64,000 nt of DNA from assembly GCF_019457475.1 (NCBI RefSeq), contig NZ_CP080413.1, positions 62,001-126,000 of the forward strand. Direction: 5' to 3'. The position numbers were made by a program, and so were the translations under genes. Shown here in pieces: positions 1 to 8,592 of the stretch. Origin of the DNA: Shewanella acanthi (GTDB lineage Bacteria > Pseudomonadota > Gammaproteobacteria > Enterobacterales > Shewanellaceae). Every line of letters starts with the position of its first letter. The stretch's first letter is position 1. Under the pieces are notes generated by a model, which saw nothing but the letters and a program-made list of their open reading frames with translations, made no database searches and was not told the origin of the DNA.

Positions 1-56
1 TTTTTTAAATAGAAACTAATAGATATTCGTAAATAAAAGTATCGGTTGGAAAAGAA

Positions 57-689
57 ATGAAAAAATTATTAGCGATATTTTCTTGTGGTGTAGTAGCAAC
101 CCTAGCGGGTTGTTCCACGACCAATATTGATAACAGTGCCGGTCGCGCGACGGTTTATGAAGATGCTCGTTCACCAGGAAAGGTACAAGGTGTTGGTTTG
201 GAATCACAGGATGTAATGTCCATGACCGACCAAATGATGCGCGATATTCTCAATAGTCCTGCAATCATGAGTAGAAGTGTCGCTCCACGCATTGTTATCG
301 ACAGCGAAAACTTCACGAACGAAAGCTCCTCGCGTATCAATAAAAATATGTTAACAGAACGCTTACGTAGCAATTTAAACCGTGCGGCAAATGGGAAAAT
401 TGTGTTCGTTGGCCGTGAGCATATGAAGATGGTTGAAAAAGAACGCGAATTGAAACGCCGTGGCGTGGTTGATGGTGGCACTATCAGACAAACCCAGGCA
501 ACCGCTGGTGTGGATTTCCAACTAGTTGGCCGCATTATGTCTCTCGACGCAATGGATACAGGTACACAGCAGCGTTCACGTTACCACCAAATTTCTTTTG
601 ATCTGGTGGATATGGAACTTGGCACTTACGTTTGGAGCGGTATGTATGAATTCCAGAAATCTGCGCAAGACGACGTCGTTTATCGCTAG
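57..689 (+). CDS. lpoB: LpoB-like outer-membrane lipoprotein (penicillin-binding protein activator family)
   Basis: The 210-residue protein starts with a lipoprotein signal (MKKLLAIFSCGVVATLAGC, lipobox LAGC, Cys19). Its body resembles the LpoB/YcfM family: a conserved core where an 'NMLTERLRSNL' helix is followed by 'KIVFVGREHM', as in CsgG/LpoB-like folds. E. coli LpoB activates the peptidoglycan synthase PBP1B from the outer membrane. The length is close to that of E. coli LpoB, but I see no Pro-rich linker after the lipidated Cys, so reach across the periplasm may differ. It heads a four-gene lipoprotein/periplasmic operon; the next gene starts inside its 3' end. Family assignment is fairly secure. 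The PBP1B link is by homology only, and no PBP gene is in the window. Confidence 0.75.
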   Translation: MKKLLAIFSCGVVATLAGCSTTNIDNSAGRATVYEDARSPGKVQGVGLESQDVMSMTDQMMRDILNSPAIMSRSVAPRIVIDSENFTNESSSRINKNMLTERLRSNLNRAANGKIVFVGREHMKMVEKERELKRRGVVDGGTIRQTQATAGVDFQLVGRIMSLDAMDTGTQQRSRYHQISFDLVDMELGTYVWSGMYEFQKSAQDDVVYR

Positions 690-1887
690 TGCATTTCTGG
701 TGTGTGGGCTTGCTGGCTGTGCCAGCGGCCCTGAGCCGCGCCAGGTGATGACACTCAATCCACAGGAAGCCGAGGTTCTTGCTCAGCAGCCTGATTACCT
801 TAAGCCACTGTTTACCAAACTGTTTGAAGAGGGACAACAAAATGAAGTCCTTAATCGAATGGAAATTGGTACCGCGGCGTTTTACCAAGGCGATATCGAG
901 ATCGCCCGTCAGAGTTTTGATATCGCTTTAGAGCGTATCGAGTCAGTTTATGCAGCCGATGAAAAGGCACTTCAAGCTCGAAGCCTCTGGCACGAAGAGG
1001 GCCGGAAAGACTTTAAGGGTGAGCCCTATGAGAGGGCGATGGCCTATTACTATCGTGGTCTTATTTATCTTATTGATGCTGAATACGACAACGCTAGGGC
1101 GAGTTTCATTGCAGGCTTAATGCAAGATGCCTTTGCTGAAGAAGAGCAAAGCCGCTCCGATATTGCCATGTTGATGCTACTTGCTGGATGGTCGGCGCAA
1201 AAGATGGGCAGTATGGGCCTTGCAAAAGAAGCCTATGAGGAATTGCAGGCCCTGCGTCCTGACTTCCCGATCCCTTCCGAATCGGACAATGTGCTAGTGA
1301 TTGCGGAGACAGGTTTTTCCCCTCGCAAGCTTGCCGATGGCGTAGGTCACTACGAATTAGTGTTCCGTCGTGGTAAGCGTTTCAAAGAGAAATCCTTAGA
1401 AATTACTGCGCCAGATGCTAACCCTCAGATTCAACCGATTGAAGACGTGTATTGGCAGGCTTCTTCCCGTGGTGGTCGCCCAATTGATGCAATCATTGAA
1501 GGAAAAGCCGCGTTCAGACAGGTCAATGCTGATATGGGTAAAGCCTTAGGTGAATTAGGCGTTGCGGCCAATGTGTATGCTCCACTGATGGGCGGTAGTG
1601 CTGGCCAAGTAGGTAACGCTTTAGCCCTAGTTGGTGTGGCGCAAATGGCGTTGTCGATGAACGTTAAGCCCCGTGCAGATACCCGTTATTGGTCACGTCT
1701 ACCAGACATCCTGCATGCCTCAACGTTTCAAAGTGCTGGCGAGCAAAACCCAATATCAACGGGCTGGCAGGCGAGCTACCAAGACATAGATGGTAACCCG
1801 TTAGCTCTGCCATCGGGCGTGTTCCGTGAGTATCAAGATAAAAATGGTAATCGGGTTATTTGGCACTCATCTCGCTCACGTATCTAA
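646..1887 (+). CDS. TPR-like lipoprotein (COG3014-like), function unknown
   Basis: I start this gene at ATG 646 because it is preceded by GGAG eight bases upstream and gives a clean lipoprotein signal (SFIASAFLVCGLAGC). The frame stays open further upstream, to 526, but that would place 40 unlikely residues in front. The gene thus overlaps the lpoB-like gene by 44 bases, which suggests translational coupling. The mature protein of about 390 residues has helical repeat-like sequence early on (GTAAFYQGDIEIARQSFDIALERIE; later YYRGLIYLIDAEYDNARASF), typical of tetratricopeptide-like units, then a more globular half. I recognise it as resembling the uncharacterised COG3014 group. Its place between LpoB-like and YcfL-like lipoproteins argues for an outer-membrane assembly role, which is inference. 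Confidence 0.72.
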   Translation: MNSRNLRKTTSFIASAFLVCGLAGCASGPEPRQVMTLNPQEAEVLAQQPDYLKPLFTKLFEEGQQNEVLNRMEIGTAAFYQGDIEIARQSFDIALERIESVYAADEKALQARSLWHEEGRKDFKGEPYERAMAYYYRGLIYLIDAEYDNARASFIAGLMQDAFAEEEQSRSDIAMLMLLAGWSAQKMGSMGLAKEAYEELQALRPDFPIPSESDNVLVIAETGFSPRKLADGVGHYELVFRRGKRFKEKSLEITAPDANPQIQPIEDVYWQASSRGGRPIDAIIEGKAAFRQVNADMGKALGELGVAANVYAPLMGGSAGQVGNALALVGVAQMALSMNVKPRADTRYWSRLPDILHASTFQSAGEQNPISTGWQASYQDIDGNPLALPSGVFREYQDKNGNRVIWHSSRSRI

Positions 1888-1910
1888 GCTAATTTTGTAG
1901 GAAAAAGAAT

Positions 1911-2378
1911 ATGAATCTCAAGCTTAAGGGCGCGGCTCTTATTTCTGTTAGCTTGTTTCTTGCTGCATGTAACTCTACTCAAAATGGTTACTCGGGTAAC
2001 CACCCAGTTCAAAGAACCAATGATTCTGAATTAAACACCATAGTGTTTATCGATCACGATTTGAATCGAACCGATTTGAATAAAACCCTCTTTGGCACAA
2101 ACGTGAAGACTACAGTCAAAGTGACTATTGACCGTTCAGGCATGAGCCGAACCGATACTGGTAACTTAGAGGTGTGGACCGTATTGCGTAATCGTACCGA
2201 TTACGATTTGCAGGTTGAAGGAAAAGCTATTTTCTTTGATGCCTCAACTAAGCCGCTGCATGACGAGAGTAATTGGCGTCGAGTGTATATTCCGGCGAAT
2301 GGTACAGCGACTTACAGTGAAACATCATTAAACAGTCAAGCTGCTAACTTTGTTGTGGAACTTAGAGAGGGCCGCTAA
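1911..2378 (+). CDS. YcfL-like lipoprotein (DUF1425)
   Basis: A 155-residue protein with a lipoprotein signal ending in LAAC (about Cys20). The rest matches the YcfL/DUF1425 pattern: a beta-rich domain with 'VEVWTVLRNRTDYDLQ'-like strands, 'KAIFFDASTKPL', and 'WRRVYIPANGTATYSETSLN'. In E. coli ycfL lies directly beside lpoB (ycfM), and the same partnership is seen here, which strengthens both calls. It follows the TPR-like lipoprotein gene by 23 bases and is followed by the next gene after two bases, so the four genes are surely one operon. No molecular function is established for this family. Confidence 0.75.
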   Translation: MNLKLKGAALISVSLFLAACNSTQNGYSGNHPVQRTNDSELNTIVFIDHDLNRTDLNKTLFGTNVKTTVKVTIDRSGMSRTDTGNLEVWTVLRNRTDYDLQVEGKAIFFDASTKPLHDESNWRRVYIPANGTATYSETSLNSQAANFVVELREGR

Positions 2379-2380
2379 TC

Positions 2381-3274
2381 ATGTCGGCAGCAAAGTTAAC
2401 ATTCAAATCGGTTTCAGCTTGTGTTGCTTTAGGTCTATTACTGACCCCGCAGGTTTTAGCTGCGGATGCCCCTGCTGCGCCGATGATGGCACCAAGTTAT
2501 TTTGATGCTCAACGAGAAGCTCTGCAGCAACCGCAAACGTTAATTGAGGTGAGCCAAGCAGATTTTAAGCGTGCATACCGTAAAGCGGGCAGCCCAAAAA
2601 TTGTGTTTTTGATCGGTGAGCGCTTCGACGATGTGATCAGTGATTGGTATAGCAATCATAGAGTAAATGTGACTGCGACTAATTTCGGTCAGAAGAGCGG
2701 CGAATTGCCTGAGTACCAACAAGTCACAGTAGCTAACGAGTATCGAGTTTCGTCAGTAAAAAGTCGCAACTCATTGTTATCAGAGGGGCAGTGGCAGGAG
2801 TACGAACGAGGTTTTAACAACGAGTTACTCGCCTATGGAGTCAAGCCGATTAACCGTAATGTAGCGCTAAGATTGTTAGATGCGCAGTTACGGGACAAGA
2901 AGCAAATTCCGCAGGATGACAATCATCGTTCTGAAATGGATATGTTGCGTACTCAAGGTAAGGTGTTGTTTGAGATTACGCCCTATCAAGATAGAAGTTA
3001 TCGCAGTCAGGCATTAGGTTATCATGTGTTGATGACATCTCTGGTGGATGCGACACTGCTGGCTGATAAGCGTGTTTCTTTATCTCAAGGGCCTTTAGAA
3101 TACCGTGCATCGGACAATGGATACAGCTTACAAACCCCTGAAAAGTTTGTTGCTGTAGAGCCTGGTAATTCGGGATATGACATTATCGAAGATGTGTCGG
3201 ATGACTGGGAAGATCAGGGCCGAAAGATGGCGCAGGTGAGTCTGCAATTGATTTATAACAGCGGGCTTATCTAA
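2381..3274 (+). CDS. Periplasmic protein of unknown function, last gene of the LpoB/YcfL operon
   Basis: A 297-residue protein with a Sec signal peptide (hydrophobic residues about 9-25, cleavage near VLA-ADAP). I do not recognise a named family. Around residues 68-80 'SPKIVFLIGERFDDVISDWY' and later 'FNNELLAYGVKPINRNVALRLLDA' resemble the strand-then-helix and 'L..aL...g....R....LL' pattern of CsgG/LpoB-like domains, so it may be a divergent member of the same fold; this is a guess from pattern. It starts two bases after the YcfL-like stop. A T-rich imperfect hairpin follows at about 3316-3356. Unlike its three neighbours it has no lipobox Cys, so it should be soluble in the periplasm. Confidence 0.65.
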   Translation: MSAAKLTFKSVSACVALGLLLTPQVLAADAPAAPMMAPSYFDAQREALQQPQTLIEVSQADFKRAYRKAGSPKIVFLIGERFDDVISDWYSNHRVNVTATNFGQKSGELPEYQQVTVANEYRVSSVKSRNSLLSEGQWQEYERGFNNELLAYGVKPINRNVALRLLDAQLRDKKQIPQDDNHRSEMDMLRTQGKVLFEITPYQDRSYRSQALGYHVLMTSLVDATLLADKRVSLSQGPLEYRASDNGYSLQTPEKFVAVEPGNSGYDIIEDVSDDWEDQGRKMAQVSLQLIYNSGLI

Positions 3275-3315
3275 CGTATCTCTTACTGGAGTGACTCGGA
3301 ATCTAGCCAAACAAA

Positions 3316-3356
3316 GGGGCGGGCAGACTTATCAAAAGTGTGCCTGCCTTTTTATT
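3316..3356 (+). terminator. Imperfect rho-independent terminator of the LpoB/YcfL operon
   Basis: A GC-rich imperfect inverted repeat (GGGCAG... / ...TGCCTGCC) is followed by TTTTTATT. It lies 42 bases after the fourth gene and well before the NlpC/P60 gene. The stem has mismatches, so the call is moderate. Confidence 0.4.
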
Positions 3357-3490
3357 AGATTTATGCATCAGTTTGATTTTTCGTGAGCTGCTGGGTATTC
3401 GTTTATTCAGGGCGGCGTGATAATTTAATTGATTCAAGATGCTCGTCACTGGCCGTGCCGTAAAGCTGTTGCAAGGGAAAAGCAAAATTA

Positions 3491-3991
3491 ATGAAGCTTA
3501 AGTTGCCAAAGATTAATTATAAGAATCTGAAAGTATTAGGGATAACGTTATTTGCATTGGCTCTTTGCGCGTGTGCGAGCGCGCCTGAACCAGCCCCGGT
3601 TGTTGCGCCTGTTGAGCCTGTGTCCGTTTGGACAGACAGTAATATTGCCCAATTCCACCAAGAGTGGCGCGGCGTGCCATATCGGTTAGGCGGTGGCAGC
3701 AAGAAGGGTATCGATTGTTCTGCCTTTGTCTCTGTTGCCTATCAAAAGATGTTGGGTCTGACCTTGCCCCGTACCGTAGAAGAGCAACAAGCCCTCGGTA
3801 GACCCGTTTCTCGGGATAAACTGCGCAAGGGCGATTTGGTGTTTTTCAAAACTGGCTGGAGTTCACACCACGTAGGTATTTATGTGGGTGAGAATAATTT
3901 TCTCCATGTTTCGACCAGTCAAGGGGTTAAGATCTCCAGCATGCTGAACAGTTATTGGGCATCTAAATATTGGAGCGCAAGACGTATTTAG
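3491..3991 (+). CDS. NlpC/P60 family lipoprotein (Spr/NlpC-like peptidoglycan endopeptidase)
   Basis: A 166-residue lipoprotein: hydrophobic segment about 14-27 followed by LCAC (probable lipidated Cys28), then a Pro-rich spacer (APEPAPVVAPVEP) and an NlpC/P60 domain. The catalytic Cys is Cys76 in 'GIDCSAFV', and the His is at about 126-127 in 'SHHVGIYVG', with a third polar residue near His139. These enzymes cut the D-Glu/diaminopimelate bond in murein peptides. Size and layout match E. coli NlpC and MepS. It is probably transcribed on its own, 216 bases downstream of the LpoB/YcfL operon, and is functionally akin to it because both act on the cell wall. Confidence 0.85.
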   Translation: MKLKLPKINYKNLKVLGITLFALALCACASAPEPAPVVAPVEPVSVWTDSNIAQFHQEWRGVPYRLGGGSKKGIDCSAFVSVAYQKMLGLTLPRTVEEQQALGRPVSRDKLRKGDLVFFKTGWSSHHVGIYVGENNFLHVSTSQGVKISSMLNSYWASKYWSARRI

Positions 3992-4158
3992 GCGCTAACC
4001 GTCAGTTGGTCTTTTCTCCAGCATTAACGTCAATTCGTGATGCTTATCGGGTTGTTCTCGTCTAACTATCGACGAATTATGCTATTTTAATCGCAATAAT
4101 GGCCTAGCCCTTAGTAAACGGGCAGGATGAGTTTGAGATTGTTTTTCGGGAGTGGCAA

Positions 4159-4692
4159 ATGGGTAAAGCAAAAATCGGTATTGTGACGGTGAGCGATCGC
4201 GCTAGTGCGGGTATCTACGAGGATATTTCTGGCAAGGCGATTATCGAGACCCTGAATGATTATCTGACCAGCGAGTGGGAACCCGTTTATGAGGTTATCC
4301 CTGACGAGCAGGATGTTATCGAGGCAACGCTTATCAAGATGGCCGATGAGTTGGATTGCTGCCTAATTGTGACTACTGGCGGCACTGGCCCTGCTAAGCG
4401 CGACGTGACCCCTGAGGCGACCGAAGCCGTGTGCGACCGCATGATGCCAGGTTTTGGTGAGTTGATGCGCGCTGAATCCTTAAAGTTTGTGCCAACGGCA
4501 ATTTTATCCCGCCAAACCGCAGGCCTGCGCGGTGATTCCTTGATTGTGAATCTACCCGGTAAACCTAAATCGATTCGCGAATGTTTAGATGCGGTATTCC
4601 CTGCGATTCCCTATTGTATCGACCTGATGGAAGGGCCATTCCTCGAATGCAATGAGGATGTTATTAAGCCGTTCCGCCCTAAGGCAAAATAA
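4159..4692 (+). CDS. mogA: Molybdopterin adenylyltransferase Mog
   Basis: A 177-residue protein of the MoaB/Mog family. The family signature 'TTGGTGPAKRDVTPEAT' is present at about residues 75-91, along with 'LPGKPKSIRECLDAVFPAI' near the C-terminus, which together bind molybdopterin. Mog adenylates molybdopterin to prepare it for MoeA-catalysed insertion of molybdate. The start ATG is preceded by a GGGAGTGG element. The partner genes moeB and moeA lie 33 kb away in this window and not in an operon with it. A strong hairpin terminator follows at 4717. Confidence 0.92.
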   Translation: MGKAKIGIVTVSDRASAGIYEDISGKAIIETLNDYLTSEWEPVYEVIPDEQDVIEATLIKMADELDCCLIVTTGGTGPAKRDVTPEATEAVCDRMMPGFGELMRAESLKFVPTAILSRQTAGLRGDSLIVNLPGKPKSIRECLDAVFPAIPYCIDLMEGPFLECNEDVIKPFRPKAK

Positions 4693-4716
4693 GCAATTTG
4701 AATTAATGACTAAAAT

Positions 4717-4747
4717 AAAACCCAAGCACACTGCTTGGGTTTTTTAT
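4717..4747. terminator. Bidirectional terminator between mogA and the ABC permease gene
   Basis: Perfect stem AACCCAAGCA/TGCTTGGGTT with a three-base loop, a T-run on the right and an A-run on the left. It sits between two convergent genes, so it can serve both. Confidence 0.88.
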
Positions 4748-4774
4748 TGGTTTGCTTAAGGCAAAGCGATGCAT

Positions 4775-5923
4775 TTAGAGACCGAAAATCACCTTCTCAC
4801 TCTTTAAGGATTTTTCCATTCCCAGCGCCAGAAGCACAGCAATGGCTAAGGTGCCCAGCGTCGAGACTAACAAGTGCATCATGCTCATTTCCTTACCCTT
4901 AATAAAATCCATCAGCGCCTGCTGCTGACCTGAAACAGGCAGCCATTGCAGCAGATCGGGGGCGATGTTGTAACTCGCCGCCATCGACAGCGCCAGAGGG
5001 ATAAACAGCACCATGGTCAGGTAAGATTGCGCCTCCTTAAAGGTCTTCGCCATAAAGGATACAAACAATTGTAGACAGGCCGCCATCAGCGCGACTGGGA
5101 TACCTATCAATAACATTAATCCCATAAATTGGCCGCTGATACTGACGCTAAACCCGAGTTCCTGCCAAGGTACAAAGGTGTAAGCGATTTTAGAGACCAG
5201 CAGAATCAACACTAAACCAAGCAGCGCGAACAGGCTGACAGCGATAATTTTAGCCAGCACTAACTGCCTTGTGGTGAGGGGATGGCTTAGGAGTAACGCT
5301 AGTGAATTGCTTTCCCGCTCGCCAGCGCTAGTATCAATGGCAAGATTCATCCCCGAGATAAATACCGAATAAATCATGGTGAAAATCGCAATACCTAGGA
5401 TCATCCCGCCCTTAGAGTCGCTAGTAGCTTGATCGTGGGTATTGACTTTAAGCGGTTGCACTATACGGGGGTCAATTCCACGGGCAATCAAACGTAGACT
5501 GCCCATTTCTGAGCTATAAGCCTGTAACTGCTTTTCTAGTCTGCGAATCGAATTCTGCAGTTTTTCGTCCGAGTTATCGGCAACAATAATGAGTTCAGCG
5601 GCTTTGCCTTGGTTCATCTGCTCGGCATAGTCAGGGCTGATAATAAGCTCTATTGCCTTGCGCTCCTTGGCATCGCTACCATCGGTTGCCGCTTGGCTGA
5701 TGCCCTTATTCTCTAAGAAGCGCACGAGATCGGGAGCATTGCCTGGATTGGTCAGGGTGATTTTAAGATCGTCTGGGCTTGTTAGTTGGCCAATCAGTAC
5801 CATAAACAGGCCACACATAATCAAAGGTGTGCCGATAGCATAATAGAGGCCAGCCATCACCGAGCGTTTGTCACGGGCAGCATCGATGAGTTCCTTGCGC
5901 ACCATAGCAATGATTTTTTTCAT
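4775..5923 (-). CDS. ABC-2 type transporter permease (NatB-like)
   Basis: A 382-residue membrane protein with one N-terminal membrane segment (about 22-43), a large external loop (about 45-180) and five or more membrane segments from about 180 to the C-terminus. This is the ABC-2 permease layout, closest in feel to NatB, the sodium/drug efflux permease. The text 'SAGERESNSLALLLSHPLTTRQLVLAKI' matches the conserved cytoplasmic coupling region of the family. It follows its ATPase gene by 43 bases. The substrate is not deducible. The operon's first gene is a secreted alpha/beta hydrolase. Confidence 0.85.
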   Translation of the reverse strand: MKKIIAMVRKELIDAARDKRSVMAGLYYAIGTPLIMCGLFMVLIGQLTSPDDLKITLTNPGNAPDLVRFLENKGISQAATDGSDAKERKAIELIISPDYAEQMNQGKAAELIIVADNSDEKLQNSIRRLEKQLQAYSSEMGSLRLIARGIDPRIVQPLKVNTHDQATSDSKGGMILGIAIFTMIYSVFISGMNLAIDTSAGERESNSLALLLSHPLTTRQLVLAKIIAVSLFALLGLVLILLVSKIAYTFVPWQELGFSVSISGQFMGLMLLIGIPVALMAACLQLFVSFMAKTFKEAQSYLTMVLFIPLALSMAASYNIAPDLLQWLPVSGQQQALMDFIKGKEMSMMHLLVSTLGTLAIAVLLALGMEKSLKSEKVIFGL

Positions 5924-5966
5924 GATTAATCCTTAAGTGGCTGCATGATGGTTGTAAACATAATTA

Positions 5967-6701
5967 TCATGCGGCGATTCCTTCATCGGTGCCGATCAGT
6001 TGGATAAAGGCATCCTCGAGAGAGGCTTTGCCGGTTTGCTCGCACAGTTCACTCGGGCTGCCCACTGCAACGACCCGGCCCTGTGCCATCACAATCACCT
6101 GATCGCAAAGCGCCGCAACTTCCTGCATCACGTGGCTTGAAAACAGTACGCAGTGACCCTGATTTTTAAGGTCGATAAGAATGTCGCGCAGCAGACGAGT
6201 GCTCATCACATCCAGGCCTCGTGTCGGTTCATCGAGGATGATATTGCTGGGGTTATGCACTATCGCTTGGGCGAGGGCGGTTTTCATTCTTTGCCCTTGC
6301 GAGAAACCCTTACAGCGTCTGTCACTGATATCTTCGAGGCGCAATTTGGCGATCACTTTGTTGGTGGCTTCTTTGGCATCGCTTGTCGATAAACCACTAA
6401 GCTCGGCAAAGTAACGAATGTATTCCCTCGGAGTTAGGCGCTCATAAAGGCCAAAGGGATCGGGGAATAATCCCAATTGCTGCTTGGCGGCAATTGGGTC
6501 AAGGCTTACATCGATACCATCGATTTCGGCTGTGCCAGTATCGGGTTTTAAGAGGGCAAAAATAGTGCGTAAACAGGTGGTTTTGCCCGCGCCATTAGGG
6601 CCGAGCAATCCGGTAATTTGGCCGTTTTTCGCTTCAAAACTTAAATCGTTGAGTGCCTGCACATCGCCGATGCGTTTAGAAAGATTGCTAACCTTAATCA
6701 T
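5967..6701 (-). CDS. ABC transporter ATP-binding protein (NatA-like)
   Basis: A 244-residue ATPase with Walker A 'GPNGAGKTT' (about 34-42), signature 'FSQGQRMKTALAQA', Walker B 'NIILDEPT', and an H-loop in 'CVLFSSHVM'. The modified LSGGQ motif (FSQGQ) is common in NatA-type exporters. It begins three bases after the stop of the upstream S33-family hydrolase and pairs with the ABC-2 permease downstream. Together they should form an exporter in the inner membrane; sodium or drug efflux is the family precedent, not shown here. Confidence 0.88.
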   Translation of the reverse strand: MIKVSNLSKRIGDVQALNDLSFEAKNGQITGLLGPNGAGKTTCLRTIFALLKPDTGTAEIDGIDVSLDPIAAKQQLGLFPDPFGLYERLTPREYIRYFAELSGLSTSDAKEATNKVIAKLRLEDISDRRCKGFSQGQRMKTALAQAIVHNPSNIILDEPTRGLDVMSTRLLRDILIDLKNQGHCVLFSSHVMQEVAALCDQVIVMAQGRVVAVGSPSELCEQTGKASLEDAFIQLIGTDEGIAA

Positions 6702-6704
6702 CTG

Positions 6705-8258
6705 TTATTCCTTTGCGCTTGATGTGGTACTGGCTGGGGTGGCAAGTGGCTCCACTGAGCTGGCATTTAAGTAGAAGCTGCGGCGAACATCCTTTGTTAA
6801 GCATTCACCATCGAGGTCTTTGACTGACCCTGTACGGACTAAATCGGCCACCATGTTGTTTGCGCAGGATTGATAAGCCACGCCGTGGGTCGCAAAGGGG
6901 GCAATAAAGTGCTTGGCATTAGTCAGTTTTTCCATGGCGAGTGTTCCCCAGCTGGGCGGCGTCGCGGGATCTATCTCACCCGATAACAACAGGGTGGGGA
7001 TATCACTGCTAATAGCTTCGCTAAAGCTGTCATCGACCGCTGGTACCTTCCACACTTTGCAAGTGGCTTCTAGGCCTTCGAGCATGGTTTTACCCATAAA
7101 GGAGCTTTGTGCTTGTTCGCGCATCGCAGGGGTAATGCGGTGAATATCTTCACCACATACAACAGACGCATGCATACCCATGGCCATACCGGCGTTATCT
7201 GTGGTCAGCGCAAATAGGCCGAGAAGGGGCTGAAAGTTATCTAAGGCTGATTGATGAATCGCATGGGGGATGAGGGCGCGAACGCTGGCTTGATAGAGTG
7301 CCATGCGGATGGCACCGTAAAATTTACCGCGCGTCATGGTTAGCTGGGTTTTCTCCCCTGTAACAGGGTGGAAAACCGACTCAATGATAGGCCCGTTAGC
7401 TAGGGCGGCTGCGACTTTCTCAAACTCAGCTTTAAGCTCGGGGAAGGCATTATGGCAGCTTGGGTTTTGTTCGCAGTCCTTAAACAGCAGCTCGAAACCT
7501 CGGTCGATGGCCGAGCCGATTTCCAGCACACTCTGCTGCATCGGTACTATGCCATCTAAGGTGACAGTGGCTAAATGTTCGGGATATAAGCGCATGTATA
7601 ACTGCGCCATGCGGGTGCCGTAGGAAATGCCGTACAAGTGTAACTTTTTATAGCCTAAGTGCGCTCGAACGGCTTCGAAATCCGCCACCGCATTGAGGCT
7701 GCCGTATTGGCCTACGTCGGTGTCAGTTAACTTGCCTAGGCATTTTTGTGCCTCGGCAAGACTGTCGGCATTGTCATCATCGAAGGCAAAGGGCGATTGG
7801 TTAGGGAGATCGCAGTCAAGTACATTAGAACGCCCAGTGCCCCGCTGATCGATAAGGAGAATATCTCGCTGCTGGCGCACTTTACTCAGCATCATTTCAA
7901 AGCCAGCGGCATTATCGATTGCCGACTGACCAGGGCCGCCAGCAATGGCAAGTAAGGCTTCTTCGTGGTTCACATTCTTGATGGCGGGCAACACCGCATA
8001 ATGCACTTGGATATGCTTGCCATTAGGTAATTGGGGATTTTCGGGGACAGTGATAAACCCGCATCTTAAGCGGTCGGAGAGTCCTTCGACGTAACAACTA
8101 TCGCCCAGTTCAAGCTCATTGGCCTTACCCTCAGAAGCCGTAGCGGGTAATGCCAAGATCCCCAGCGTTAAGGCTGCCATTAAGCTGCCCGCTTTGTTTT
8201 GTATTGCCCGTAAGCTGAGGACAGCACCGAGCCTCCATTTTAGCAAACCATGTTCCAT
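6705..8258 (-). CDS. Secreted alpha/beta hydrolase of the S33 / tripeptidyl aminopeptidase (TAP) type
   Basis: A 517-residue protein. An AAGGAA element seven bases upstream supports the start at 8258, although the signal sequence is only evident from about residue 27 (MAALTLGILALPATAS), giving an unusually long N-region. The hydrolase core has the oxyanion motif 'GGPGQSA', 'DQRGTGRS', and the nucleophile elbow 'GISYG'. The C-terminal part 'LLLSGEIDPATPP' (Asp) and 'ATHGVAYQSC' (His) matches TAP-like C-terminal domains. Family members remove N-terminal amino acids or short peptides. It is co-transcribed with the ABC exporter genes, an association I cannot explain functionally. Confidence 0.82.
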   Translation of the reverse strand: MEHGLLKWRLGAVLSLRAIQNKAGSLMAALTLGILALPATASEGKANELELGDSCYVEGLSDRLRCGFITVPENPQLPNGKHIQVHYAVLPAIKNVNHEEALLAIAGGPGQSAIDNAAGFEMMLSKVRQQRDILLIDQRGTGRSNVLDCDLPNQSPFAFDDDNADSLAEAQKCLGKLTDTDVGQYGSLNAVADFEAVRAHLGYKKLHLYGISYGTRMAQLYMRLYPEHLATVTLDGIVPMQQSVLEIGSAIDRGFELLFKDCEQNPSCHNAFPELKAEFEKVAAALANGPIIESVFHPVTGEKTQLTMTRGKFYGAIRMALYQASVRALIPHAIHQSALDNFQPLLGLFALTTDNAGMAMGMHASVVCGEDIHRITPAMREQAQSSFMGKTMLEGLEATCKVWKVPAVDDSFSEAISSDIPTLLLSGEIDPATPPSWGTLAMEKLTNAKHFIAPFATHGVAYQSCANNMVADLVRTGSVKDLDGECLTKDVRRSFYLNASSVEPLATPASTTSSAKE

Positions 8259-8592
8259 GGCAACTTTCCTTATGCTTTTGTCGTCAGCGCATTGGCCTAG
8301 GGAATACTGGCCAGAGATTCTTTGGGGTAAAAGTTACTGTGATTTGGTCATAAAGTCGACAAAAAACGAATAAACTCATCATCTTGAATGATTGTTATTA
8401 GGGCGGATGTACCGTTTATAAGGGGGCTCAATGCTGAATATTTCGCCGCTGAGGTATATTTTGAGGGCCATTTTAAGTGTGATTTGGCCAACATTTGTAC
8501 AATTCTAGAGTAAAAACTCTTATGTTTTAGCTGGCCTTCGGTTAGAATGCCGCCAAAAGCGGTACACTTGTAAGCTAAAAGGTGAGGCATTC
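8259..8592. other. Divergent intergenic region, no gene seen
   Basis: It separates the leftward hydrolase operon from the rightward acyl-CoA synthetase gene and should hold both promoters. I see a small hairpin (CCGC/GCGG) in the presumed leader just upstream of 8593. No FadR- or PsrA-type palindrome is evident by eye. Confidence 0.5.

Noticed and set aside
8348..8590. 80-codon leftward frame upstream of the acyl-CoA synthetase gene
   Set aside because: It lies in the divergent promoter region, has no signal, RBS or family resemblance.
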